Of a stretch of DNA of 32,207 bases, positions 24,011-30,447 are shown in pieces (the first letter of the stretch is position 1; the number at the start of each line of letters is the position of its first letter). The notes under the pieces were generated by a model. The model was not told the DNA's origin. It did not search any database and was given only the letters and a program-made list of their open reading frames with translations. The DNA comes from a virus, in IMG/VR virus record IMGVR_UViG_3300006751_000071, positions 1-32,207 of that record, one strand, 5' to 3'. The translations under genes and the position numbers were made by a program.

Positions 24011-24619
24011 CTATAGATCAATGTAATTATATTCCCACACACATGTAACGTTGACGTTATTGGAAGCCGCATCGGGATCGATTGCGATCCCCACAATATT
24101 GCCCTCTCCAAAATGTTCTGAGCCGGTCATAGAGAATGTGACGGTAGTATTTGCGCTGCCCATAGTCACTGTGGTTCTCTCCACTATATCAGCGGCGCTG
24201 GCGCCTGAAAAGTTCGCAGTTCCGTTGGTGCCTCTGTACAAATCCAAAGTTACGGAGCCGGCCTGGGCGCCTGACATACGAACGAGTGCTTTAATAAGAC
24301 GACCATGTGCCGGTGCAACCATGTGGTCTAGGTAGGTGGGAGTGGTAGATTCAACAGTAGACATAAAGGGAATGAAGTACGCAGCTATTCCGCTGTTGGC
24401 AAAGTTATGAATAGTTGCTTGCAAACTCTTAGCACGAAGAGAGCCAGAAATAGTAACGTCCACAGAAGAGGATATATAACTATTTGTAACCGTCAATCTG
24501 TCAGTGCTATTTGTTTTAAACGAAATTTGATCAGATCCAAAATCAATCTGGGTATCTGTGTCGTTTTCGTTTTTAATGTCTCCGAGATCTCTTGGTCCCT
24601 TTGAGGTATTATAAGCCAT
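24011..24619 (-). CDS. Fibre-like or virion surface protein
   Basis: A 202-residue, Ser/Thr/Asn-rich beta protein without cysteines in its first 190 residues. It begins MAYNTSKGPRDLG and has SSSVDVTISGSLRAKSLQ (about 51-68), a pattern common in phage fibre and tail-surface proteins (repeating 'xSGSLxAxx' strands). The rest looks like a carbohydrate-binding or jelly-roll type module (LIKALVRMSGAQAGSVTLDLYRG), ending CVWEYNYIDL. It lacks the C-terminal module shared by its four neighbours. It belongs to a run of six such genes between protease and scaffold. Function inferred from composition and context only. Confidence 0.55.
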   Translation of the reverse strand: MAYNTSKGPRDLGDIKNENDTDTQIDFGSDQISFKTNSTDRLTVTNSYISSSVDVTISGSLRAKSLQATIHNFANSGIAAYFIPFMSTVESTTPTYLDHMVAPAHGRLIKALVRMSGAQAGSVTLDLYRGTNGTANFSGASAADIVERTTVTMGSANTTVTFSMTGSEHFGEGNIVGIAIDPDAASNNVNVTCVWEYNYIDL

Positions 24620-24649
24620 TTATATATGTTCCTTTGTATCTGCTTTCAT

Positions 24650-24659
24650 AGTAAGTAGA
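24650..24659 (-). promoter_or_regulatory. Candidate late promoter motif ahead of the 24.6-kb fibre-like gene
   Basis: Minus strand reads TCTACTTACT, ending 30 nt before the ATG; it has one mismatch (T for A) to the ACTA core. It uses the CTTACT variant seen at the neck unit. Confidence 0.35.
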
Positions 24660-24670
24660 GAAATTTAGTG

Positions 24671-25762
24671 TCAGGATCCCCGACCATTGATAATCCACCA
24701 AGTTTTCCCATCTGACTGGAAGGATCTGCTCGATGTTGTCATCTTAAGTATAACTTCCTCGTATATATCTAGAAGTCCGCCGGCGCTTTTGATAACGAGC
24801 TTGTTGCCTTTAATACGATACTTCTCGGAATTAATAAGTTTGATATTTAAAACTCTGCCATCATTCTCGGATGCATCTGGCAATATTACGCAAACCTTAT
24901 TATCGGCTGTGTCTGCCAATACTGTGTAGTCATCAGCTTGAACTTCATATTCTGGGGTGTTTGTGTGTGTGATCTTCTGGTAAGTTGCTCCTTGGGCACG
25001 TAAGGCGCCTTCTGCTACTAGCTCGTCTTCTATCCGAGCAGTCATAGCATTCAGGGTGCCAGCTAAATTAAGTGTGTTCTTTTGCTCATCAAAGCGTAAA
25101 GTCTCGGCGCCACCAAATGTGTTGCCCTTTCTAAACTGAAGGCTTTGGCGATTGCCGCCGGGGTGGTGTCCTTTTGTTTTGATATAATCGCGGTACAATT
25201 CAGCAAATGTTGTTTGACGTAAGCCGTTCTGTGATGTATCAAATAGGAGTAGCTTGTCACCATCAGAAACTGTTTGACCGGTCTTGCTCATTGGTGTTGC
25301 AGCATCAAAGTCCACATAAAGCTGATTATTTGCAGTAGAGATAGCACTATTTGGAGGGAGTTTTATGGTCTCTAGATTTAGTGTCCCCTCAAGCGCGCCG
25401 GCGTCTAAGTGACTGAGTAAACTACCGTTCCCTTCGATGCTGTCGAACTTGAGCTTGCGCCCGAGAAGTACTCCGTTATCGTAAGAGAGGTTGGGTGTCG
25501 TCTCTACAAGCGGGGTACCAGTAGCTAGCAAGAGGGACCCAGCCTGGTTGTTCTTGATCACCTCTACTGCTGGTGGTGTGATTTCTCTCCCGTCGTGCAA
25601 TTGGAACCCTTTCGCAATTACCGTCTTAGTGAAAATCTTGTTACCGCCGATCTTTTCGTCTGAGAAGTTATCGATGGCGTGGTCGATTTTATCTATTTTA
25701 TTCAGTTGTTCTCTTTGCTCTACTGCCAGTCCACTTGGCGACTGCACCACGTTATAAGCCAT
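24671..25762 (-). CDS. Fibre-like protein with shared C-terminal module
   Basis: A 363-residue protein beginning MAYNVVQSPSGLAVEQ. A charged helical start (about 15-60) leads into alternating short strands and Gly/Asn turns (LNLAGTLNAMTARIEDELVAEGALRAQG, about 229-256), typical of trimeric fibres. The last 90 residues hold the module shared with its neighbours (YEVQADDYTVLADT, then a VILPDAS...GR...IK strand pair), ending in a Trp-Trp-Ile strand (about 352-359). It is the first gene after the strong terminator behind the repeat-rich fibre gene and has its own promoter motif. Role as a receptor-contacting or fibre-base protein is inferred. Confidence 0.55.
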   Translation of the reverse strand: MAYNVVQSPSGLAVEQREQLNKIDKIDHAIDNFSDEKIGGNKIFTKTVIAKGFQLHDGREITPPAVEVIKNNQAGSLLLATGTPLVETTPNLSYDNGVLLGRKLKFDSIEGNGSLLSHLDAGALEGTLNLETIKLPPNSAISTANNQLYVDFDAATPMSKTGQTVSDGDKLLLFDTSQNGLRQTTFAELYRDYIKTKGHHPGGNRQSLQFRKGNTFGGAETLRFDEQKNTLNLAGTLNAMTARIEDELVAEGALRAQGATYQKITHTNTPEYEVQADDYTVLADTADNKVCVILPDASENDGRVLNIKLINSEKYRIKGNKLVIKSAGGLLDIYEEVILKMTTSSRSFQSDGKTWWIINGRGS

Positions 25763-25800
25763 AGTTTTTTATCCTTCTCTCTTTTAAGGCGTTCTGCAAT

Positions 25801-25810
25801 TTTAAATAGT
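25801..25810 (-). promoter_or_regulatory. Candidate late promoter motif ahead of the 25.8-kb fibre-like gene
   Basis: Minus strand reads ACTATTTAAA, ending 38 nt before the ATG and directly downstream of an intrinsic terminator, so a new transcript start is expected here. Confidence 0.45.
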
Positions 25811-25820
25811 AATGATAAAC

Positions 25821-25860
25821 AAAAAAGGACGCCCCCCACAATGTGAGAGGCGCCCAAAAG
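25821..25860 (-). terminator. Intrinsic terminator after the repeat-rich fibre gene
   Basis: On the transcript GGGCGCCTCTCAC pairs with GTGGGGGGCGTCC (13 bp with three G-U pairs, 3-nt loop), followed by TTTTTT. It starts about 40 bases after the stop codon of the 613-residue fibre gene. Confidence 0.85.
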
Positions 25861-25897
25861 GTTATCCTATATAGAAAACTAAATAGAATATATCATA

Positions 25898-27739
25898 CTA
25901 GACGATGAACCAGTGTGTGGCATCCATAGCAACCAAGCTGATAGCAGAACCAGTAGATTCAAGGATGATGGTTTCACCACCTTCAATAGAATCATCAGTA
26001 CCTGCAACGATTGTGCATGTGTGGATTGAGCCAGACAGTTTGATATCAAGCTTCTTACCAGCAGAAGCTGCTGGAAGAGTGTATGTTTGAGCAGCTGTAG
26101 ATAACAGAGCAAAATCAACACTCGCAGAAAGCGTGTATCCTAAAGGCGCAGCACCATACTTCTCAGTATCAGCAGCGATATCAGCACCAACGATGCTGTC
26201 AACGTAGATTGTACTCCAACGAAGCGCACTAGTACCTAAATCACGAGCAGAGTCGGTAGATGGTACAAGAGCCGAATCGAAACGACCAGTTGCTGTAATG
26301 GTGTCACTAGTAGCATCACCGAGGTCAACGTTTCCGTTAGCAACCAAAGAAGTAACAGTAGCTGCGGCTGCAGAAGCAGCACCAATAACAACTCCGTCCA
26401 GAGAACCACCGTTGATATCAGCAGTGGTAACTGTACCGAGGTTGGCACAAGTTTGCGAAGCAGCTGTCCAGTTAACACCGACTGTAATAAGTTCAGAACC
26501 ATTGGTGGTATCGAACGTAAGGTAATCGGTTGCTTCTTGGCTAATGTTAAAAGCTTCAGCTGTGTTATCAGTCATATCAACTTCGATAGTTGTACCATCA
26601 GCAGAAATAGTGTCGAGAGCGATGTCACCCACGTTTGTGATGTTACCATCACCGACGCTTAAACTTGATCCAACAATAGCTGCGAAAGTACCAGCAGCGG
26701 CACTATTAGCACCGATGACTGCGCCGTCGATAGAACCACCGTTGATGTCGACAGTGGTAAGAATACCAGCGTCAGCAACAGTGCGACCAGCGTTTGTCCA
26801 GTCACTTCCCATCGAGAAGCTGGAACCATCATCAGCAGAAATGCTGTCGAGAGCAATGCTGCCAACGTTTGTGATGTTACCATCAGAAACGCTCAATGAG
26901 GAAACAGTAGCTGCGGCTGCAGAAGCAGCACCAATAGTAACGCCATCCATAGAACCGCCGTTAATGTCGACAGTGGTAACTGTACCGAGGTTGGCACAAG
27001 TTTGTGAAGCAGCAGTCCAGCCGACACCGAATGTGATAAGTTCAGCACCATTAGTGGTATCGAACTTAAGATAATCGGTTGCGCCTTCAGCAATATTAAA
27101 AGCTTCAGCTGTGTTATCGGTCATATCAACTTCGATGGTTGTGCCATCGGCTGAGATAGTGTCAAGAGCAATGTCGCCAACGTTTGTGATGTTACCATCA
27201 CCGACGCTTAAACTTGATCCAACAATAGCTGCAAAAGTACCAGCAGCGGCACTGTTAGCACCGATGACAGCGCCATCGATAGAACCACCATTGATATCAA
27301 CAGTTGTAAGAATACCAGCATCGGCAACAGTACGACCAGCGTTTGTCCAGTTAGCGTTCATAGCCGAAATGGCAAGAGCACCAGCGTTAGTAAGACCATA
27401 GTCGCCCATTCGCAAAGAACTACCAGTAATACCAGTAGAAGATGATAAGCTTGTACCGTTAACTTGTCCAGCACCGGAGTAAATAACTCCTTTGCTGTTT
27501 ACAACCGTGCCGGCGCTAGAACCATCAACTAAGTTGAGTTCAGCAGCAGTAGAAGTTACAAGAGTATTTCCCAGTCTAAGACCCTTACTAGAGCCGTTAT
27601 GTTGATAAACGTTAACATCACCGTCATTCTCCACCTCTAACATAATTCCCGAACCGAGATTATCTTTGAAGATTACGTCGCCTTCGCGAACGAGGGAGCC
27701 ACTAAGTCGTGCCTCACCTACCTGAAATTTATAAGCCAT
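25898..27739 (-). CDS. Repeat-rich tail fibre-like protein
   Basis: A 613-residue protein beginning MAYKFQVGEARLSGSLVREG. Residues 131-463 are built from repeats: the unit starting WTNAGRTVADAGILTTVDIN occurs at 131 and 314 (183-residue period), and within it a shorter DINGGSxDGxxIGAxSAAAxT element occurs four times (about 148, 258, 331, 441) and SLSVxDGNITNVGxIALDxISAD three times. A conserved segment STDSARDLGTSALRWSTIYVDSI (494-516) resembles fibre segments before a tip. The last 80 residues carry the module shared with three neighbours (TYTLPAASAGKKLDIK, then WFIV end). Such repeats form the shaft of elongated trimeric fibres. It ends at a strong terminator. Confidence 0.7.
   Translation of the reverse strand: MAYKFQVGEARLSGSLVREGDVIFKDNLGSGIMLEVENDGDVNVYQHNGSSKGLRLGNTLVTSTAAELNLVDGSSAGTVVNSKGVIYSGAGQVNGTSLSSSTGITGSSLRMGDYGLTNAGALAISAMNANWTNAGRTVADAGILTTVDINGGSIDGAVIGANSAAAGTFAAIVGSSLSVGDGNITNVGDIALDTISADGTTIEVDMTDNTAEAFNIAEGATDYLKFDTTNGAELITFGVGWTAASQTCANLGTVTTVDINGGSMDGVTIGAASAAAATVSSLSVSDGNITNVGSIALDSISADDGSSFSMGSDWTNAGRTVADAGILTTVDINGGSIDGAVIGANSAAAGTFAAIVGSSLSVGDGNITNVGDIALDTISADGTTIEVDMTDNTAEAFNISQEATDYLTFDTTNGSELITVGVNWTAASQTCANLGTVTTADINGGSLDGVVIGAASAAAATVTSLVANGNVDLGDATSDTITATGRFDSALVPSTDSARDLGTSALRWSTIYVDSIVGADIAADTEKYGAAPLGYTLSASVDFALLSTAAQTYTLPAASAGKKLDIKLSGSIHTCTIVAGTDDSIEGGETIILESTGSAISLVAMDATHWFIV
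26351..27349 (-). repeat. 549-bp direct repeats inside the fibre gene, about 1.8 copies
   Basis: Copy 1 (26801-27349) and copy 2 (26351-26800, incomplete) are nearly identical over most of their length, with an offset of 549 bases (183 codons). Most differences I compared fall in third codon positions. Shorter repeats of about 70 bases lie within each copy. Confidence 0.85.
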
Positions 27740-27942
27740 ATTTAAAAACCCTCCATATTATAAGTTTTGTTTTTGGCGGGATGGGTCAGTTCACCCTGAC
27801 TTCACCCCAAACGATACGCGCAGTACCGCTTGCTTATAAATATGTCGCTAAGTCCTATAAATTTCTCAGAAATAACAAATATATTGCAACCACCCTCAAA
27901 TCGTCAGTTATTATCAGCTAGTAACTTCAAATGAATCAAATT
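27740..27942. promoter_or_regulatory. Gap ahead of the repeat-rich fibre gene
   Basis: About 200 bases without a gene. It holds an imperfect promoter-like ACATATTTATAAG on the minus strand at about 27833-27845, about 100 bases from the ATG, and a hairpin (GTCAG at 27785-27789 with CTGAC at 27796-27800) followed by two GGTGAA repeats on the transcript. A good GGAGGG Shine-Dalgarno lies before the ATG at 27739. Confidence 0.35.
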
Positions 27943-28581
27943 TTAGAATAGCAACCAGGAGCCAGAAGTGGCATAAATAATGGACGCAAGCCCATACGGA
28001 GACTCTATAATAATACTATCGAGTCCATCAATCGTATGCGAACCACTCGTTTTAATTGTGATCTTGCGTGTATCGTTGCAATTGCTTGGAGCCTTTATAT
28101 AGAACACATCTCCTACCGTAGGCGCGGGGGTTTCCGGTAACGAGAGAGTCATCGTGCTCACGCTGGCTCCTATGGCTCCAGTGAAATAGTTGAAGCCTGC
28201 GGTTAGAAGAGAACCATGCACAGCGGCTGTAGCTGTTATTCGATCCCCAGAGCCTCCGGAGCTAGCAGTTATTCCTGTTAACCTACTACCGTCTCCCTCA
28301 AAAAAGTTGGCTTTAACTCCGATGCTGGCGGTCATCTCGCCAACCAGTGAGAGTGCGCTGCCGTCAAAAGTAAGATCCGATTCACAAGTATATGTGTTTG
28401 AATCGCCTGCAACATTTGTAACTAAAGAGTTATTAGTAGCGTTTGTAATCCGAGGGACGTTAATGATTGCCGAACCGTCGGAAGTGCTTAGGTTACCTGA
28501 TACTATATTCTCGACAATTAAGTCGCCCGGTAAGTATTTCGTTGCTGCTATTACGGTGCCTGATAGTGTATTGTACGCCAT
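27943..28581 (-). CDS. Fibre-like protein with shared C-terminal module
   Basis: A 212-residue protein beginning MAYNTLSGTVIAATKYLPGDLIVEN. It has NFFEGDGSRLTGITASSG (about 93-110), a short motif frequent in phage fibre and tail-tip proteins, then the shared C-terminal module: LSLPETPAPTVGDVFYIK strand pair, IDGLDSIIIES strand, and a final SGSWLLF end. It lies 18 bases after the stop of the preceding fibre gene and probably belongs to the same transcript. It is the shortest member of the family, with almost no shaft, so it may be a cap or base protein. Confidence 0.6.
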   Translation of the reverse strand: MAYNTLSGTVIAATKYLPGDLIVENIVSGNLSTSDGSAIINVPRITNATNNSLVTNVAGDSNTYTCESDLTFDGSALSLVGEMTASIGVKANFFEGDGSRLTGITASSGGSGDRITATAAVHGSLLTAGFNYFTGAIGASVSTMTLSLPETPAPTVGDVFYIKAPSNCNDTRKITIKTSGSHTIDGLDSIIIESPYGLASIIYATSGSWLLF

Positions 28582-28599
28582 AGTGCGTCAAAGCCCCCG

Positions 28600-29322
28600 C
28601 TAGAATACATACCATGCAGTGGCACCATTTGAATATAGATGAATAGCCGGCATAGAGCCGGTTAAGAGGTAATACGATGCACCGTCGATGGTCTGCCCTG
28701 ATGACGCCGAAATGTGAATCGCAGATCCTGTGGTGCGATTGTTAGGATATTCATCCTTAACGATCACAACTCCGCCGCGTCCAACTGCTGCAGCACTAGG
28801 TAAGCGCAGATCCGTTCGCATATTTCCTACATTTACACCCAAGATATAATCGCCGGCGCTTGCTGTTACTTTATCAACCCCTATATGGCGGTAGTTGCCT
28901 TGGAAGGCTCCTGAAAGTGTGAGACCGCCAGACCCAGTGACATATACTCTACTCTCAGCCACAGACGCACTAAGGACATAACCTGCGCCGGCAGCTTTCC
29001 ACACCGATAAGCTTCCCGTGCGGATATGCGTGTCATCATTTGAATCACCGAATTTAGTAGAACCAGTTGCATCAATAACAGTTACATCTTTGATATGCAT
29101 ATGACTAGCACTCAGTGTTCCTGTGATCGAGAAGGTACCAGTTAGTTGCAGTAGGTTGTGGGCGGACGAGTAAGTGAAATTGGCGGAACCAGACGTTGAT
29201 GTGTCGGTGTTATCAGAGCCCGTTATATACTGTATGGATCCCGAGGGTCCATTTGCGCCGCCAGAACTAGCGGCAGATCCAGTATCCGAACAATTGATAT
29301 ATGCCCAACCAAAGTTAGCCAT
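28600..29322 (-). CDS. Fibre-like protein with shared C-terminal module
   Basis: A 240-residue protein beginning MANFGWAYINCSDTGSAASS, with a Gly/Ser/Ala-rich first third (GSIQYITGSDNTDTSTSGSA). The middle is a series of short strands (FSITGTLSASHMHIKDVTVIDATGST, about 64-89). The end is the shared module: a DYILGVNVGN turn, LRLPSAAAVGRGGVVIVK strands, and a final ATAWYVF. It follows the 129-residue gene by one base (stop 29324, start 29322) and is 18 bases before the next fibre gene, so these three are co-transcribed. Role inferred from family resemblance. Confidence 0.6.
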   Translation of the reverse strand: MANFGWAYINCSDTGSAASSGGANGPSGSIQYITGSDNTDTSTSGSANFTYSSAHNLLQLTGTFSITGTLSASHMHIKDVTVIDATGSTKFGDSNDDTHIRTGSLSVWKAAGAGYVLSASVAESRVYVTGSGGLTLSGAFQGNYRHIGVDKVTASAGDYILGVNVGNMRTDLRLPSAAAVGRGGVVIVKDEYPNNRTTGSAIHISASSGQTIDGASYYLLTGSMPAIHLYSNGATAWYVF

Positions 29323-29323
29323 C

Positions 29324-29713
29324 CTATCCTACTCCTACAGAACCTGACCAACTTGGACCGTCATCCGTCGCAACACCTGCCGCGTTGATATTAGTAAGTC
29401 CTGCTACAACTGAAACAGTTCCGGTACCGGCGCCTTTAATCCAGAGTTGGCTGATCTTAACTTCCATACTGATCTCAGATGCGGCGCCAAGGAGAAAATA
29501 TTCTGTACCACTTAGTCCGGCTTCCGAGAAAGCTATTTGCATGCCAACGCTAGCATGAGTATTTCTGACGGTAACCCAGCGTGTTACGTCTGGGAATGAA
29601 AGTACTGCCGCGGAAGTAGAGGTAGCACCGGTGTATGCCCAAGGTCTTCCGCTAACCTGAAATGAACCTACATTATTTATGCCGGGGGCAATGTTCCATG
29701 AATTGTTGGCCAT
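29324..29713 (-). CDS. Small virion/fibre-associated protein
   Basis: A 129-residue beta-rich protein beginning MANNSWNIAPGINNVGSFQVSGRPWAYTG. The pattern SFPDVTRWVTVRNT followed by ISMEVKISQLWI resembles small surface proteins I recall from marine phages, sometimes found near fibre or decoration genes. It does not carry the shared C-terminal module. It heads the fibre unit behind a good motif-type promoter and has a GGAG Shine-Dalgarno. A decoration or fibre-base role is possible; the function is not established. Confidence 0.5.
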   Translation of the reverse strand: MANNSWNIAPGINNVGSFQVSGRPWAYTGATSTSAAVLSFPDVTRWVTVRNTHASVGMQIAFSEAGLSGTEYFLLGAASEISMEVKISQLWIKGAGTGTVSVVAGLTNINAAGVATDDGPSWSGSVGVG

Positions 29714-29744
29714 ATTATAAAACTCCTAATTTGTTACAACTTAC

Positions 29745-29754
29745 TATAAATAGT
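29745..29754 (-). promoter_or_regulatory. Candidate late promoter motif ahead of the fibre-gene run
   Basis: Minus strand reads ACTATTTATA, immediately after the bS21 stop codon and ending 31 nt before the ATG of the 129-residue gene. It heads the run of fibre genes. Confidence 0.5.
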
Positions 29755-29756
29755 CA

Positions 29757-30002
29757 TTAAGTTTTTCTATTGCGCCTTCTTTCTTTGGCGCGCTGTCTTT
29801 TTTTCTCTTCTCGCAATCTTCTACGTTCTGCTCGAATTCGTTTTTCTTTTTTCGCCACAGAAGGCTTCTTGTAATAACGATTGTCTCGCATCGTTTCCAA
29901 GAGCCCCTCTTTTTTGACCTTTTTGGTGAATCGGCGAATCATTTTATCTACTTGTCCGCGACACTGATCAAGGTCAACGCTAACACGTGCTACTTTAGCC
30001 AT
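29757..30002 (-). CDS. rpsU: Ribosomal protein bS21, phage-encoded
   Basis: An 81-residue, extremely basic protein. The central part MIRRFTKKVKKEGLLETMRDNR (21-42) followed by YYKKPSVAKKEKRIRAERRR (43-62) matches bS21 of bacteria, which has (A)LRRFKRxxEKxGxLxExRRREFYEKPxxxRKRKxxxAxRR. The C-terminal end is a long Arg/Lys helix (60-81). bS21 sits on the 30S platform near the anti-Shine-Dalgarno end of 16S rRNA and is needed for start-site selection. Phage copies are known from other marine and uncultured phages and are thought to bias ribosomes toward phage messages; the effect here is inferred. Start ATG 30002 follows CAGGAATAAA. It sits 13 bases after the 143-residue gene and just before the fibre-unit promoter. 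Confidence 0.88.
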   Translation of the reverse strand: MAKVARVSVDLDQCRGQVDKMIRRFTKKVKKEGLLETMRDNRYYKKPSVAKKEKRIRAERRRLREEKKRQRAKERRRNRKT

Positions 30003-30015
30003 TTTATTCCTGCTT

Positions 30016-30447
30016 CTACTTTATTGCTTGCCATATGGCAGATGAATTTCCCACCAAAGAACTTATATCAACACCAGAGTCTCTGGGATCTCCCAGATCT
30101 ACAGAGCCTTGTTTCTTTTCCTTGGGGGCTGTTTCATAACTAGTTAGTGCTTCAGTTCCTTCGAATAGATTAACTCCATTATATGCATCCTTGCCGACCG
30201 ATTCCATCATCTTGGCGCGGTGCTCTTGCAGTTTCTTCGTTGTATCGGCGGTTTTGCGGCGCATGCGCAGGTCTGCATCGAAATCTTTTTGCTTTGTTGG
30301 TGGTGCGGATTCTACAATCACAGATTGTTGCATTCCTTTTGCCACTTCTGCCACTACATTCGAGAGCAACCCTTCTTCTATGAGCACTTCGTTAATGCAT
30401 TCTTTTACTAATGGCTTGATTAACTTTTTAAGATCGTTCTTTTTCAC
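30016..30447 (-). CDS. Small conserved phage protein, possible prohead core protein
   Basis: A 143-residue charged protein with a Lys-rich helical start (MKKNDLKKLIKPLVKECINEVLIEEGLL, given in two parts: 1-14 basic, 15-28 mixed), similar to short proteins I recall beside protease genes in marine phages. It contains (L/I)-x-E sites (INE20, LIE24) that fit gp21 cleavage, and a C-terminal VDLGDPRDSGVDISSL segment. It is coupled to the 361-residue gene by ATGA (30444-30447) and precedes bS21. An internal head protein is a reasonable guess; the family is unknown. Confidence 0.45.
   Translation of the reverse strand: MKKNDLKKLIKPLVKECINEVLIEEGLLSNVVAEVAKGMQQSVIVESAPPTKQKDFDADLRMRRKTADTTKKLQEHRAKMMESVGKDAYNGVNLFEGTEALTSYETAPKEKKQGSVDLGDPRDSGVDISSLVGNSSAIWQAIK

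Noticed and set aside
26351-27349. Possible CRISPR or other non-coding repeat array
   Set aside because: The repeats are long, in frame, translated into a regular beta-rich protein and lack unique spacers.
26544-27401. Open frames of up to 176 codons on the + strand that contain repeats
   Set aside because: They mirror the coding repeats of the fibre gene on the minus strand; the repeated peptide is a by-product of the repeated DNA.
29745-29756. TATAAATA as a T4-type late promoter
   Set aside because: The match is on the + strand only, because the motif here is nearly palindromic. No other unit has TATAAATA on the transcribed strand in the right place.
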